A DNA stretch of 64,000 bases from Bradyrhizobium nanningense. Lineage in GTDB: Bacteria; Pseudomonadota; Alphaproteobacteria; Rhizobiales; Xanthobacteraceae. The stretch lies in the NCBI RefSeq assembly GCF_004114535.1, contig NZ_LBJC01000024.1, forward strand, positions 62,001-126,000, given 5' to 3'. The notes beneath the pieces are model-generated. The model did not search any database. It was not told where the DNA came from and saw nothing but the letters and a program-made list of their open reading frames with translations. A program made the translations under genes and the position numbers. Of the stretch, positions 52,819 to 60,724 are shown piece after piece. The first letter of the stretch is position 1, and each line of letters begins with the position of its first letter.

Positions 52819-54081
52819 ATGGCCGCACATCTCCATCGCGTCGTCATCGTCGGCGCCGGCTTCGGCGGGCTGGAGGCGACCTACCGGCTCGCGGGCGCCC
52901 CGGTCGAGATCACCCTGATCGACCGCCGCAATCATCATCTGTTTCAGCCGCTGCTCTACCAGGTCGCGACCGCATCGCTCGCGACCAGCGAGATCGCCTG
53001 GCCGATCCGCCATCTCATGCGCGACCGCCGTGAAGTGACGACGCTGTTCGCGACCGTGAGCGGCGTCGATGCCGAAAGGCGCTGCGTGCTGATCGACGAC
53101 GGCAGCGAGGTGCCCTACGACACGCTGGTGCTGGCGACCGGCGCGCGGCACGCCTATTTCGGCCACGACGAGTGGGAGCAATGGGCGCCGGGCCTGAAGA
53201 CGCTGGAGGATGCGACCACGCTGCGCCGCCACATCCTGGTGGCGTTCGAGCGCGCCGAGCGCGAGACCGATCCAGCGAGGCGCGCGGCGCGGCTGACCTT
53301 CGTCATCGTCGGCGCCGGGCCGACCGGCGTCGAGCTCGCCGGCACCATCGCCGAAATGGCGCACCACACGCTGCCCGGCGATTTCCGCAACATCGACACG
53401 ACGAAAGCGCGCGTCGTGCTGATCGAAGCGGGGCCGCGCGTGCTCGCGGGCTTCGCCGACGATCTCTCGGCCTACGCGCAGGCGTCGCTGGAGAAGATCG
53501 GCGTCGAGGTCGTGCTCGGGCAGGCCGTTACCGAGATCAATCGCGAGGGCGTCGTGTTCGGCGGCAAGCTGCTCGAGGCCAAGACACGGATCTGGGCCGC
53601 CGGCGTGCGCGCCTCGCCCGCCGCCGAATGGCTGGGCGCACCAGCCGATCGCGCCGGCCGCGTGCAGGTCGAGGCCGACCTCACCATTCCCGGCCATCCC
53701 GAGATCTTTGCAATCGGCGACACTGTCAGCATCAATGCCTGGGACGGCAAGCCGGTGCCCGGCATCGCGCCGGCGGCGAAGCAGCAAGGCCGTCACGTCG
53801 CCGAGACCATCAGAGCGCGGCTAGGCGGCGCTGCGACCGGCCCGTTCCGCTACAAGCACGCCGGCAGCCTCGCCCAGATCGGCAAGCGCCTGGCGGTGAT
53901 CGACTTCGGCAAGGTCAAGCTGCGCGGCACAATCGCGTGGTGGATCTGGGGCATCGCCCACATCTACTTCCTGATCGGCCTCCGCCACCGCCTCAGCGTC
54001 GCGCTGAGCTGGCTCTGGATCTACGCGCGCGATCAGCGCGCAGCGCGGCTGATCACGCAGGGGTCAAGCAAGGTGGTGTAG
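52819..54081 (+). CDS. ndh: type II NADH:quinone oxidoreductase
   Basis: The 420-aa flavoprotein has an N-terminal FAD motif IVGAGFGGLEATYRLAG, the NAD(P)H motif IVGAGPTGVELAGTIAEM, the FAD-contact block IFAIGDTVSIN and the quinone-side region GIAPAAKQQGRHVAETI. A C-terminal amphipathic/hydrophobic stretch (WWIWGIAHIYFLIGLRHRLS) anchors it to the inner membrane. It passes electrons from NADH to quinone without pumping protons. It is divergent from the orphan binding protein. Confidence 0.93.
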   Translation: MAAHLHRVVIVGAGFGGLEATYRLAGAPVEITLIDRRNHHLFQPLLYQVATASLATSEIAWPIRHLMRDRREVTTLFATVSGVDAERRCVLIDDGSEVPYDTLVLATGARHAYFGHDEWEQWAPGLKTLEDATTLRRHILVAFERAERETDPARRAARLTFVIVGAGPTGVELAGTIAEMAHHTLPGDFRNIDTTKARVVLIEAGPRVLAGFADDLSAYAQASLEKIGVEVVLGQAVTEINREGVVFGGKLLEAKTRIWAAGVRASPAAEWLGAPADRAGRVQVEADLTIPGHPEIFAIGDTVSINAWDGKPVPGIAPAAKQQGRHVAETIRARLGGAATGPFRYKHAGSLAQIGKRLAVIDFGKVKLRGTIAWWIWGIAHIYFLIGLRHRLSVALSWLWIYARDQRAARLITQGSSKVV

Positions 54082-54094
54082 GGACGCTCCTCTT

Positions 54095-54206
54095 GTGTCC
54101 CGGACGCGGCGCGGCATGAAATGACGCGGCGCAAAGCCGGGACCCAGCAGCTATGGGCCCCGGCTCTGCGGCGCATCGCTTCGCGCTGCACCGCGTCCGG
54201 GGCACG
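54095..54206. repeat. palindromic intergenic repeat (TGTCCCGGACGC family), copy 4
   Basis: Arms GTGTCCCGGACGCGGCGC and CCGCGTCCGGGGCACG; inner GCAAAGCCGGGACCC and GGGCCCCGGCTCTGCGGCG. Placed between the convergent ndh and binding-protein genes. Confidence 0.75.
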
Positions 54207-54210
54207 AGAC

Positions 54211-55422
54211 TTACTTCACCAGCTCACACCCGCCCTCCGCCAGCGGGCGGAAGGCTTGGTCCGCGGGAATGGTCGAGACCAGCTTGTAATAGTCGTACGG
54301 ATATTTCGACTCCTCCGGCTTCTTCACCTCGAACAGGTACATCGGATGTACGACGCGGCCGTCCTGCCGGATCGTGGTGTCGCCGAACAGCCTGTCCTTG
54401 CCCTTGAACTTCTTCATCTCGGGCACGACGTCCTTGGCAATGTCGCTGCCGGTGGCGGCGATGGCATTGAGATAGGCCAGCGTCGAGGCATAGACGCCGG
54501 CCTGGTTACCGCTCGGCATCTTGCCGTTCATGCCGGGCCGCGCAGCGAAGCGCTTGGCGAACGCGCGCGTGTCATCGTTCATGTCCCAGTAGAAGGCTTC
54601 CATCAGCTGCAGGCCCTGCGCGACCTTGATGCCCATGCCGTGGACGTCGTTGATGAAGAGCAGGAAGGCGACGAGCCTCTGTCCGTTCTGCTGGATGCCG
54701 AACTCGGCGGCCTGCTTCACGGCGTTGATGGTGTCGCCGCCGGCATTGGCAAGGCCGATCACCTGCGCCTTCGAACTTTGCGCCTGCAGCAGGAAGGAGG
54801 CGAAATCGGAGGTGCCGAGCGGATGTTTGGACGAGCCAATCACCTTGCCGCCATGAGCCTCGATGTATTTCTGCGCCTCCGATTCGATGCCCTTGCCGAG
54901 CGCAAAATCGACCGTGAGGAAGTACCAGTCCTTGCCGCCGCGCGAGACCATGGCCGCCGCGGTGGTGTTTCCCGTGGCCCAGGTGTCGTTGACCCATTGG
55001 ATGGTGTTGGGGGAGCAGGCCTTGCCGGTGAGATCGGAGCTTGCGGTCGAGGACGCCAGGAAGGTCATGCGGCTGTCGCGCAACAGCGTATTGATGGAAA
55101 GACCCACCGCCGAGTTCGGCACGTCGACGATGGCATCGACGCCTTCGACGTCGAGCCACTTTCGCGCGATCGCCGAACCCACGTCGGCCTTGTTCTGGTG
55201 GTCGGCATAGACGATCTCGACCTTGATGTTCTTGCCCCCGCCGTTGAAATCCTCCGCCGCCATGCGCGCGGCTTCCACCGAGCCCATGCCGTTGGTGTCC
55301 TGGAAGATGCCGGAGATGTCGTTGAGCACGCCGATTCGCACGACATTGTCCGAGATCTCGGCGCTTGCCGCGCCGGATATCAGGCTTGCGGCCAGCACAA
55401 GCGCGCACTTCAAATGCTTCAT
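54211..55422 (-). CDS. ABC transporter substrate-binding protein linked to CYP199A operon
   Basis: The 403-aa precursor has a signal peptide ending ASA (about residues 1-21) and a type I periplasmic-binding fold: VVRIGVLNDISGIFQDTNGM, WYFLTVDFALGKGIESEAQK and VIGLANAGGDTINAVKQAAE. It follows the P450 and ferredoxin genes on the same strand after a 58-bp gap, so its ligand is probably the P450 substrate, a para-substituted benzoate. No membrane or ATPase components are next to it. Confidence 0.88.
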   Translation of the reverse strand: MKHLKCALVLAASLISGAASAEISDNVVRIGVLNDISGIFQDTNGMGSVEAARMAAEDFNGGGKNIKVEIVYADHQNKADVGSAIARKWLDVEGVDAIVDVPNSAVGLSINTLLRDSRMTFLASSTASSDLTGKACSPNTIQWVNDTWATGNTTAAAMVSRGGKDWYFLTVDFALGKGIESEAQKYIEAHGGKVIGSSKHPLGTSDFASFLLQAQSSKAQVIGLANAGGDTINAVKQAAEFGIQQNGQRLVAFLLFINDVHGMGIKVAQGLQLMEAFYWDMNDDTRAFAKRFAARPGMNGKMPSGNQAGVYASTLAYLNAIAATGSDIAKDVVPEMKKFKGKDRLFGDTTIRQDGRVVHPMYLFEVKKPEESKYPYDYYKLVSTIPADQAFRPLAEGGCELVK

Positions 55423-55480
55423 GGTTCCCTCCCCTGTTGATGCGTTGCCGCGCCGGTCGTTGCCGGGAGCGGTTGAAAAA

Positions 55481-55804
55481 TCAGACCTGCCGTTCCGGCA
55501 GTCTCACGATGAGCCCGTCGAGCTCGGGCGTGACCTTGATCTGGCAGGACAACCGGCTCGCCGGCCGCCGTTCGCTCGCGGTGCCGTCGAGCAGCGCGTC
55601 CTCGTCATCGGCCATAGCAGGCAGGCGCGCGAGCCAGCTTTCATCGACATAGACGTGACAGGTCGCGCACATGGCGTTGCCGCCGCATTCAGCCAGAATG
55701 CCGTCGAGGCCGTGACGGGTCGCCGCCTGCATGGCGCTCTCGCCGCTCGCGGTCTCGACGCGCTCGGACTTGCCGTCCGGATGGATGAAGGTGATGGCGG
55801 GCAT
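55481..55804 (-). CDS. [2Fe-2S] ferredoxin, probable electron donor of CYP199A (HaPux-like)
   Basis: The 107-aa protein is a vertebrate-type/putidaredoxin-like ferredoxin: cluster cysteines in ECGGNAMCATCHVYVD (C-x5-C-x2-C) and a fourth in RLSCQIKV, with the acidic stretch MADDEDALL that contacts reductase and P450. The start MPAITFIHPDGK at 55804 is the only sensible one. It begins 11 bp after the P450 stop, mirroring the CYP199A2-palustrisredoxin pair of Rhodopseudomonas. Confidence 0.93.
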   Translation of the reverse strand: MPAITFIHPDGKSERVETASGESAMQAATRHGLDGILAECGGNAMCATCHVYVDESWLARLPAMADDEDALLDGTASERRPASRLSCQIKVTPELDGLIVRLPERQV

Positions 55805-55815
55805 GAAGCTCCTCG

Positions 55816-57036
55816 TCAGGCCGGGGTGATCGTCACAGGCAGGCTGTCGAGCCCGCGCAGCGTGTTGTTGAAGCGGCGTTTCGGCTCGCCCGTGATCTCG
55901 ATTTTCGCGACACGGCGCGCCAGCGCGGTCAGCATCACCTCGCCCTCGAGGCGGGCGACTAGCTGGCCGACGCACATGTGGATGCCCGAGCCGAAGCCGA
56001 CATGACCGGAGGTCCGGCGGGTGACGTCGTAGCTGTCGGGCTTGTCCCAGCGCCTGGGATCGCGATTGGCGGCGGCCAGGAACATCAGCACTTTCTCGCC
56101 CTCGCCGATCCTGGCGCCTGAGAGCTCGACGTCGCGCGTCGTGGTGCGGAAGAAGGTCTGCACCGGGCTCTCGAACCGCACCGCCTCCTCGAAGGCGTTG
56201 CGCGCCAACGTCAGGTCGTCGCGCAGGCGCTGCCACTGGTCGGGGAAGCGCGCCAGGCAATAGACGGCGGCACCGATGCCGTTGACGGTGGTGTCGAGGC
56301 CGGCCGACAGCAGCGAGCGCACCAGCAGCGGCGCCTCGGTGGCCGTGATCTCGCCGTCGTCGACGCGGGCATGAATGCAGGCACCGAAGCCGCCGGGCGC
56401 CAGATTGTCGCGCTGGCACTGCTCGGCAACATAGGCCTGGTGCGGCGCCGAGCGCGCGATCGCCTCCTGGCGCAGCTCATTCGGCGGGCCGAATGCGTTG
56501 AACACGACGCTGGCGTAGGGAATCAGATGCTCGCGCCCCTCCGGCTTCAGGCCCAGCGCATCCGGAAAGATCGAGAGCGGATAGGCTTCCGCAAGATCGG
56601 CGATCGCGTCGAAGCTGCGCATTTCGATCAGCGCGTCCACCCGCTGCTCCGCCGCGGCGGCAAAGCGGTCGCGCACCTGCTTCATCGCGGTCGGCGACAG
56701 CACTTTCGACAGCACGGCGCGGGTGCGGGTGTGCGCGGGCGGGTCGGCTTCGAGGATCAGGCTCGGCGGCCGCCACGGCGTCTCCTTCTTGAAGTCGGAC
56801 AGGCCGACACCGCGGCTGGAGCAGAAGGTGGCGGGATCGTTCAACACCGCATGGACCTCGGCATAGCGCGCCACGCCATAAACGTTCCACTTGTCGAGAT
56901 AGACCACCGGTCCGGCCTCCCGCAGCAGCTGATGTGCGGGATAAGGATCGGCAAAAAACGTCATGTCGAAAGGATCGACGTCGAGATGCGGGATGGAAGC
57001 AGGGCCCGTCGATGCCGGGGTGCCGGATGCGGTCAT
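55816..57036 (-). CDS. cytochrome P450, CYP199A family (para-substituted benzoate oxidase)
   Basis: The 406-aa protein carries the heme loop FGSGIHMCVG (Cys ligand), I-helix LLSAGLDTTVNGIGAAV and ExxR (FEEAVRFESP follows the usual spacing). From memory it is very similar throughout to CYP199A2/A4 of Rhodopseudomonas, including FCSSRGVGLSDF, whose Arg and Ser bind the benzoate carboxylate, the FNAFGPPNELR pocket phenylalanine and the serine in VRSLLSAG. CYP199A enzymes demethylate 4-methoxybenzoate to 4-hydroxybenzoate. It is divergent from a MarR gene and leads the P450-ferredoxin-binding-protein operon. Confidence 0.94.
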   Translation of the reverse strand: MTASGTPASTGPASIPHLDVDPFDMTFFADPYPAHQLLREAGPVVYLDKWNVYGVARYAEVHAVLNDPATFCSSRGVGLSDFKKETPWRPPSLILEADPPAHTRTRAVLSKVLSPTAMKQVRDRFAAAAEQRVDALIEMRSFDAIADLAEAYPLSIFPDALGLKPEGREHLIPYASVVFNAFGPPNELRQEAIARSAPHQAYVAEQCQRDNLAPGGFGACIHARVDDGEITATEAPLLVRSLLSAGLDTTVNGIGAAVYCLARFPDQWQRLRDDLTLARNAFEEAVRFESPVQTFFRTTTRDVELSGARIGEGEKVLMFLAAANRDPRRWDKPDSYDVTRRTSGHVGFGSGIHMCVGQLVARLEGEVMLTALARRVAKIEITGEPKRRFNNTLRGLDSLPVTITPA

Positions 57037-57119
57037 GGGAGACCTCCCTCATTTTGATCTTGTGAAAGAGCGGCGCATGCCATTAGGTCTTTGGGCCCAC
57101 CGCGAGTCAGAACCCCGAC

Positions 57120-57623
57120 ATGCCTGCGCCTTCGACCAGATCCCGCCAAAAGCCTGCGCCCGTTGAGGCGGGACCGACGCTCGATCTCGACCGTTACGTC
57201 CCGGCGTTCGTCACCTTCATCGCCAACAAGCTCTCCAACAGCGCGACCGCGTTCTATCAGCGGGAATTCGGCGTCAACGTCACGGAATGGCGGATCATGT
57301 CGCTGCTGGCGATCGAGCCGGGCATTCCGGCCTCGCGCATCTGCCACGTCATCGGCTTCGACAAGGGGCCCGTGAGCCGGACGCTGGCTGGCCTCGAAAA
57401 GCGCGGCCTGATCTCGATCCGCACCGACCCGAACGACGGCCGCACCCATTCGATCGCGCTGACGGCAAAGGGCCGCGCCACGCATGACAAGGTGATCGTG
57501 GCGGCGCTCGAGCGCGAACGACAGCTGCTGTCGTGCCTGAACAAGGACGAGCGCGAGATGCTGATCGATCTGCTCCGCCGGCTGCACGAGAATCTCGGCG
57601 CGGTCACTGGCATCGAGTCCTGA
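57120..57623 (+). CDS. MarR family transcriptional regulator (divergent from CYP199A)
   Basis: The 167-aa protein has a winged HTH: VTEWRIMSLLAIEPGIPASR, ICHVIGFDKGPVSRTLAGLE and wing SIRTDPNDGRTHSIALTAKG. It is divergent from the P450 operon across 83 bp and should repress it until an aromatic acid ligand binds. I do not see a clear palindrome in that gap. Confidence 0.9.
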   Translation: MPAPSTRSRQKPAPVEAGPTLDLDRYVPAFVTFIANKLSNSATAFYQREFGVNVTEWRIMSLLAIEPGIPASRICHVIGFDKGPVSRTLAGLEKRGLISIRTDPNDGRTHSIALTAKGRATHDKVIVAALERERQLLSCLNKDEREMLIDLLRRLHENLGAVTGIES

Positions 57624-57774
57624 CGGGTCGCGCTTCAAGCGCCACCTTCCGTCGTATCCAGGCATGCGCCGGCGTTTGCCGACGGCACCATGCGGGCCGA
57701 GCATCGTTTCCTCCAGGATCAGACGCGGCAGTTTTCCTGCCGTCATCGCTCCCTGGAACGGTTCGCATAAATTA

Positions 57775-57788
57775 GTTGCTTAGGCAAC
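57775..57788. promoter_or_regulatory. isolated MarR-type palindrome
   Basis: GTTGC-TTAG-GCAAC in an AT-rich setting has the size and style of a MarR-family operator. It lies 150 bp after the MarR gene and before a convergent gene, so no downstream coding gene explains it. It could mark a lost promoter, a small RNA promoter or chance. Confidence 0.35.
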
Positions 57789-57845
57789 AAAATAATCAGA
57801 AATATATTGCGGCAGGAGCTGGCTTGGTTCGTCGGCCCGGATCTC

Positions 57846-57999
57846 GTGTCCCGGACGCGCAGCAGCGTGAAACGCTGCTGCGCAGAGCCGGGACCCATGT
57901 CGCCGCGGTGCACTGAGATAGATGGGCCCCGGCTCTGCAGCGCAGCACACCGGACGATGCTTCGCATCGCCGGGAGTGCTGCGCTGCGTCCGGGGCATG
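57846..57999. repeat. palindromic intergenic repeat (TGTCCCGGACGC family), copy 5
   Basis: Arms GTGTCCCGGACGCGCAGC and GCTGCGTCCGGGGCATG; inner GCAGAGCCGGGACCCATG and GGGCCCCGGCTCTGCAGC; additional hairpin GATGCTTCGCATC. It fills most of the 402-bp gap between the convergent MarR and ligase genes. Confidence 0.75.
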
Positions 58000-58025
58000 A
58001 AAGGATTATGCGGAGCTACAGCATA

Positions 58026-59882
58026 TCAGCCGGCGCAACCGATCCACGCGCCCGACGCATCGTCGTTCAGCCGCGTCACGGCATCGGCACGCCGCGTCAG
58101 CACGGCGCGCTGGTTGATGTAGCCCTTGTCGGTGATCTCGCCGCCGTCGACCGACGGCGGCTCGGCGAGCAGCAGCGCGCGGGTGGCGTGGCCGGAGGAG
58201 TTGGGGCCCTGCTGTTTCAGCTTTCCGAGGCCCTGCGCGATGGCACTCCTGACCATGTCATGGGCGAGCACCTCGTTCACCTCAGCCGTGTCGGGTAAAC
58301 TGGCATGGGCGCGGCAGGCCGCGATGTTCGGGAACACCAGAAAGCGCACCTCGTCACCACCGTGGCCTGCGACCACGATGTCCTGCGCCAGCGGCGAAAG
58401 CGCGGCGATGCCGGCAACGCGCAGCGTGCCGACATTGACCCAGGTGCCGGAGTTGAGCTTGAAATCCTCGGCGACACGGCCATCGAAGAACAGGCCGCGC
58501 TCCGGCCGCGCACGATCAGCAAGCTTGACGGCATCGCCGATCAGGTAAAAGCCCTCATCGTCGAACGCCTGCCGGGTCAGCTCCGGCGCCTTCCAATAAC
58601 CCGGCGTGACGTTGGGGCCGCGCACGCGCACCTCCAGCTTGTCGCCTGAGGTGACGAGCTTCAATTCGGTGCCGGGAATCGGCACGCCGATATTGCCGGA
58701 GCGCTCGGCGAGGAAATGGCAGTCGGTCGCAAGCGGCGAAGTTTCCGTCGAGCCCCAGGCCGAAACCATAGGCAGCGCGCGGCCGACCGTCTTGATCGAG
58801 AGTTCCTCGATAGCATCCCAGAGATTTTGCGGCAGCGCGGCGCCGGCATAGAAGCCAAATTTCACCTCGCTGAAGAAGCGGCGGCGCAGCTCCTCGTCGC
58901 CGCGCAGCGCCGCGATCAGCATGTCGAAGCCGCGCGGCACGTTGAAATAGACCGTCGGCATCACGCTTTTCAAATTGGCCAGCGACGTCGCGAACAGGCC
59001 GGGCGCGGGCTTGCCGCCGTCGATATAGAGCGAGCCGCCGTTGCGGAGCACGAGATTGAAATTGTGGTTGGCACCAAAGGTGTGGCTCCAGGGCAGCCAG
59101 TCGAGAATGACGAGATCACCACGCGTCTGTTCGAGAAAGGTCCAGGTCTGCGCCTTGGCCTGTTGGCTCGAGGTCAGCATGCGCTGGGTGTTGATGACGG
59201 CTTTCGGCGTGCCGGTCGAGCCTGACGTGAACAGGAATTTTGCGATCGTGTCCGGCGTCACCGCCGCAAACGCCGTTGCGACGTCGCGTGTCTCGGGCGT
59301 TGCCGCGACGGTGCGGAAGGCGAGCGCGTCGGCATCGTCGGCATTGCCGCTGATGATCTGCGCATTGTGCAGCGGCGCGATGGCGGCCAGCGCGGCCGCG
59401 AAGGGTTTGGTCCCAGAGACGTAAATCGCGCCCGGCTCGAGCAGCGTGATCATGCTCTTGAGCTTCTCGAAATCCCTCGACATCAGCGAATAGGCCGGCG
59501 AGATCGCGGCGGAGGGCACGCCGACATGCTGGGCGGCAAGCGCGAGCAACGCGTGATCGATGCTGTTGTCGGAGAGGATCGCGAGCGGGCGCTCCGCGCT
59601 GAGGCCCTGCGCCAGAATCCAGGACGCCGCCGCACGCACCTGGCGCAGCGCCTGCGCATAGGTGACATTGGTCCAGGGCGCATCGACATTGCCGCGCTCG
59701 GCGAGGAAGATCGCATCCGGCGTCTGCCGCGCAAAATGCTCCAGCCAGTCGCCGACGCAGCGCGCGCCATCCCGCAACGGATCGAGCGAGCGCAGCACGA
59801 TGCTGCCGTCGGGGCGATGCTCTGCGACGGTCCGCGGGCTTGCGAACAGGCCCGCAACGTCACCGCGTGGGGCGACTGTCAT
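58026..59882 (-). CDS. fcs: feruloyl-CoA-synthetase-like acyl-CoA ligase
   Basis: The 618-aa AMP-forming ligase has P-loop FLFTSGSTGTPKAVINTQRM, A5 SAWGSTETSPLATDCHF, A7 GDAVKLADRARPERGLFFDG and hinge AEDFKLNSGTWVNVG. The block DWLPWSHTFGANHNFN and the length over 600 residues are typical of the feruloyl-CoA synthase group, which activates hydroxycinnamates with CoA. No enoyl-CoA hydratase/aldolase (ech) or vanillin dehydrogenase is adjacent, so another aromatic acid is possible. The start at 59882 (MTVAPRGD) is divergent from a MarR gene, with an operator-like palindrome between. Confidence 0.85.
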   Translation of the reverse strand: MTVAPRGDVAGLFASPRTVAEHRPDGSIVLRSLDPLRDGARCVGDWLEHFARQTPDAIFLAERGNVDAPWTNVTYAQALRQVRAAASWILAQGLSAERPLAILSDNSIDHALLALAAQHVGVPSAAISPAYSLMSRDFEKLKSMITLLEPGAIYVSGTKPFAAALAAIAPLHNAQIISGNADDADALAFRTVAATPETRDVATAFAAVTPDTIAKFLFTSGSTGTPKAVINTQRMLTSSQQAKAQTWTFLEQTRGDLVILDWLPWSHTFGANHNFNLVLRNGGSLYIDGGKPAPGLFATSLANLKSVMPTVYFNVPRGFDMLIAALRGDEELRRRFFSEVKFGFYAGAALPQNLWDAIEELSIKTVGRALPMVSAWGSTETSPLATDCHFLAERSGNIGVPIPGTELKLVTSGDKLEVRVRGPNVTPGYWKAPELTRQAFDDEGFYLIGDAVKLADRARPERGLFFDGRVAEDFKLNSGTWVNVGTLRVAGIAALSPLAQDIVVAGHGGDEVRFLVFPNIAACRAHASLPDTAEVNEVLAHDMVRSAIAQGLGKLKQQGPNSSGHATRALLLAEPPSVDGGEITDKGYINQRAVLTRRADAVTRLNDDASGAWIGCAG

Positions 59883-59961
59883 GTGTGTCCTCCCTCCGGC
59901 CGGATCCGGGACCGGCCGCAGCCTCGTCCGGGCTGCTTTGGCCATAATGTTGGGCATGACA

Positions 59962-59982
59962 ATTGTTGTCGTCAACAACAAT
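59962..59982. promoter_or_regulatory. MarR-type operator between fcs-like gene and marR
   Basis: ATTGTTGT-CGTCA-ACAACAAT is a perfect 8-bp inverted repeat in the 150-bp divergent gap, 80 bp before the ligase start and 51 bp before the regulator start. Its shape matches MarR-family operators, so the regulator at 60033 probably represses both genes here. Confidence 0.75.
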
Positions 59983-60032
59983 CTTTCGCCGGGACCTGCG
60001 AGGCGCTAAGGTTGCCGGGCGGGAGACACGAT

Positions 60033-60527
60033 GTGACAGCCAGCGCAACCCAGACTGCCCCACGCAAGCGCGCCGGCAACGGCGCGGCGCCTCACGATGT
60101 CGCCGACGAGATCGGCCTCGATGCGCTGGTCGGGCACGCCGGCTATGCGGTGCGGCGCTTCCAGATCTGGATCTTCCAGGACTTCATCAAGACGCTTGGC
60201 GCGGTCGACATCCGGCCGACGCAATATTCGGTGCTGACGCTGATCGGCGCCAATCCGGGCCTGTCGCAGATGGCGGTGGCAAAGCGCCTCGGCATCGAGC
60301 GCGCCCGGCTGGTGCATCTGCTCGACAGCCTCGAGCAGCGTAACTACGTCAAGCGGGTCAAGTCGAAGGTGGACCGGCGCTCTCATGCGCTCCACCTGAC
60401 CACGCAGGGCGAGACGGCGCTGGCAAAATTCAAGCGGCTCGCGGCCGAGCACGAGCGGCACGTCGAAGAGAAGATCGGCAAGGAAAACCGGGCGCAACTG
60501 CTCCGGATCCTCGCCGGCTTCACCTGA
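60033..60527 (+). CDS. MarR family transcriptional regulator (divergent from fcs-like ligase)
   Basis: The 164-aa protein starts with GTG at 60033, since the ATG two bases before is out of frame and closes at once; GGGAG precedes by about eight bases. Its winged HTH reads IRPTQYSVLTLIGANPGLSQ, KRLGIERARLVHLLDSLEQR and wing RVKSKVDRRSHALHLTTQGE. By position it controls the ligase, as FerR/CouR-type MarR proteins do with hydroxycinnamoyl-CoA as inducer; the ligand here is inference. Confidence 0.88.
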   Translation: MTASATQTAPRKRAGNGAAPHDVADEIGLDALVGHAGYAVRRFQIWIFQDFIKTLGAVDIRPTQYSVLTLIGANPGLSQMAVAKRLGIERARLVHLLDSLEQRNYVKRVKSKVDRRSHALHLTTQGETALAKFKRLAAEHERHVEEKIGKENRAQLLRILAGFT

Positions 60528-60724
60528 TCTCGGCTGCCTACGATTTGGGCGGATACCTTGTCGCAGGGCGACGGTGTCGCCGCCGACGAGCTTGTCGAAA
60601 TACCTCCTAAGCCACTGATTACACGATAGTCTTCCAGAGCGATCGTACCGCCCTGATATTGTACACAATGGCACATCGCTTGCTTCCCTCGCGGGTAGGG
60701 ACAGATTGCCGGAGTTTTGTCGCC

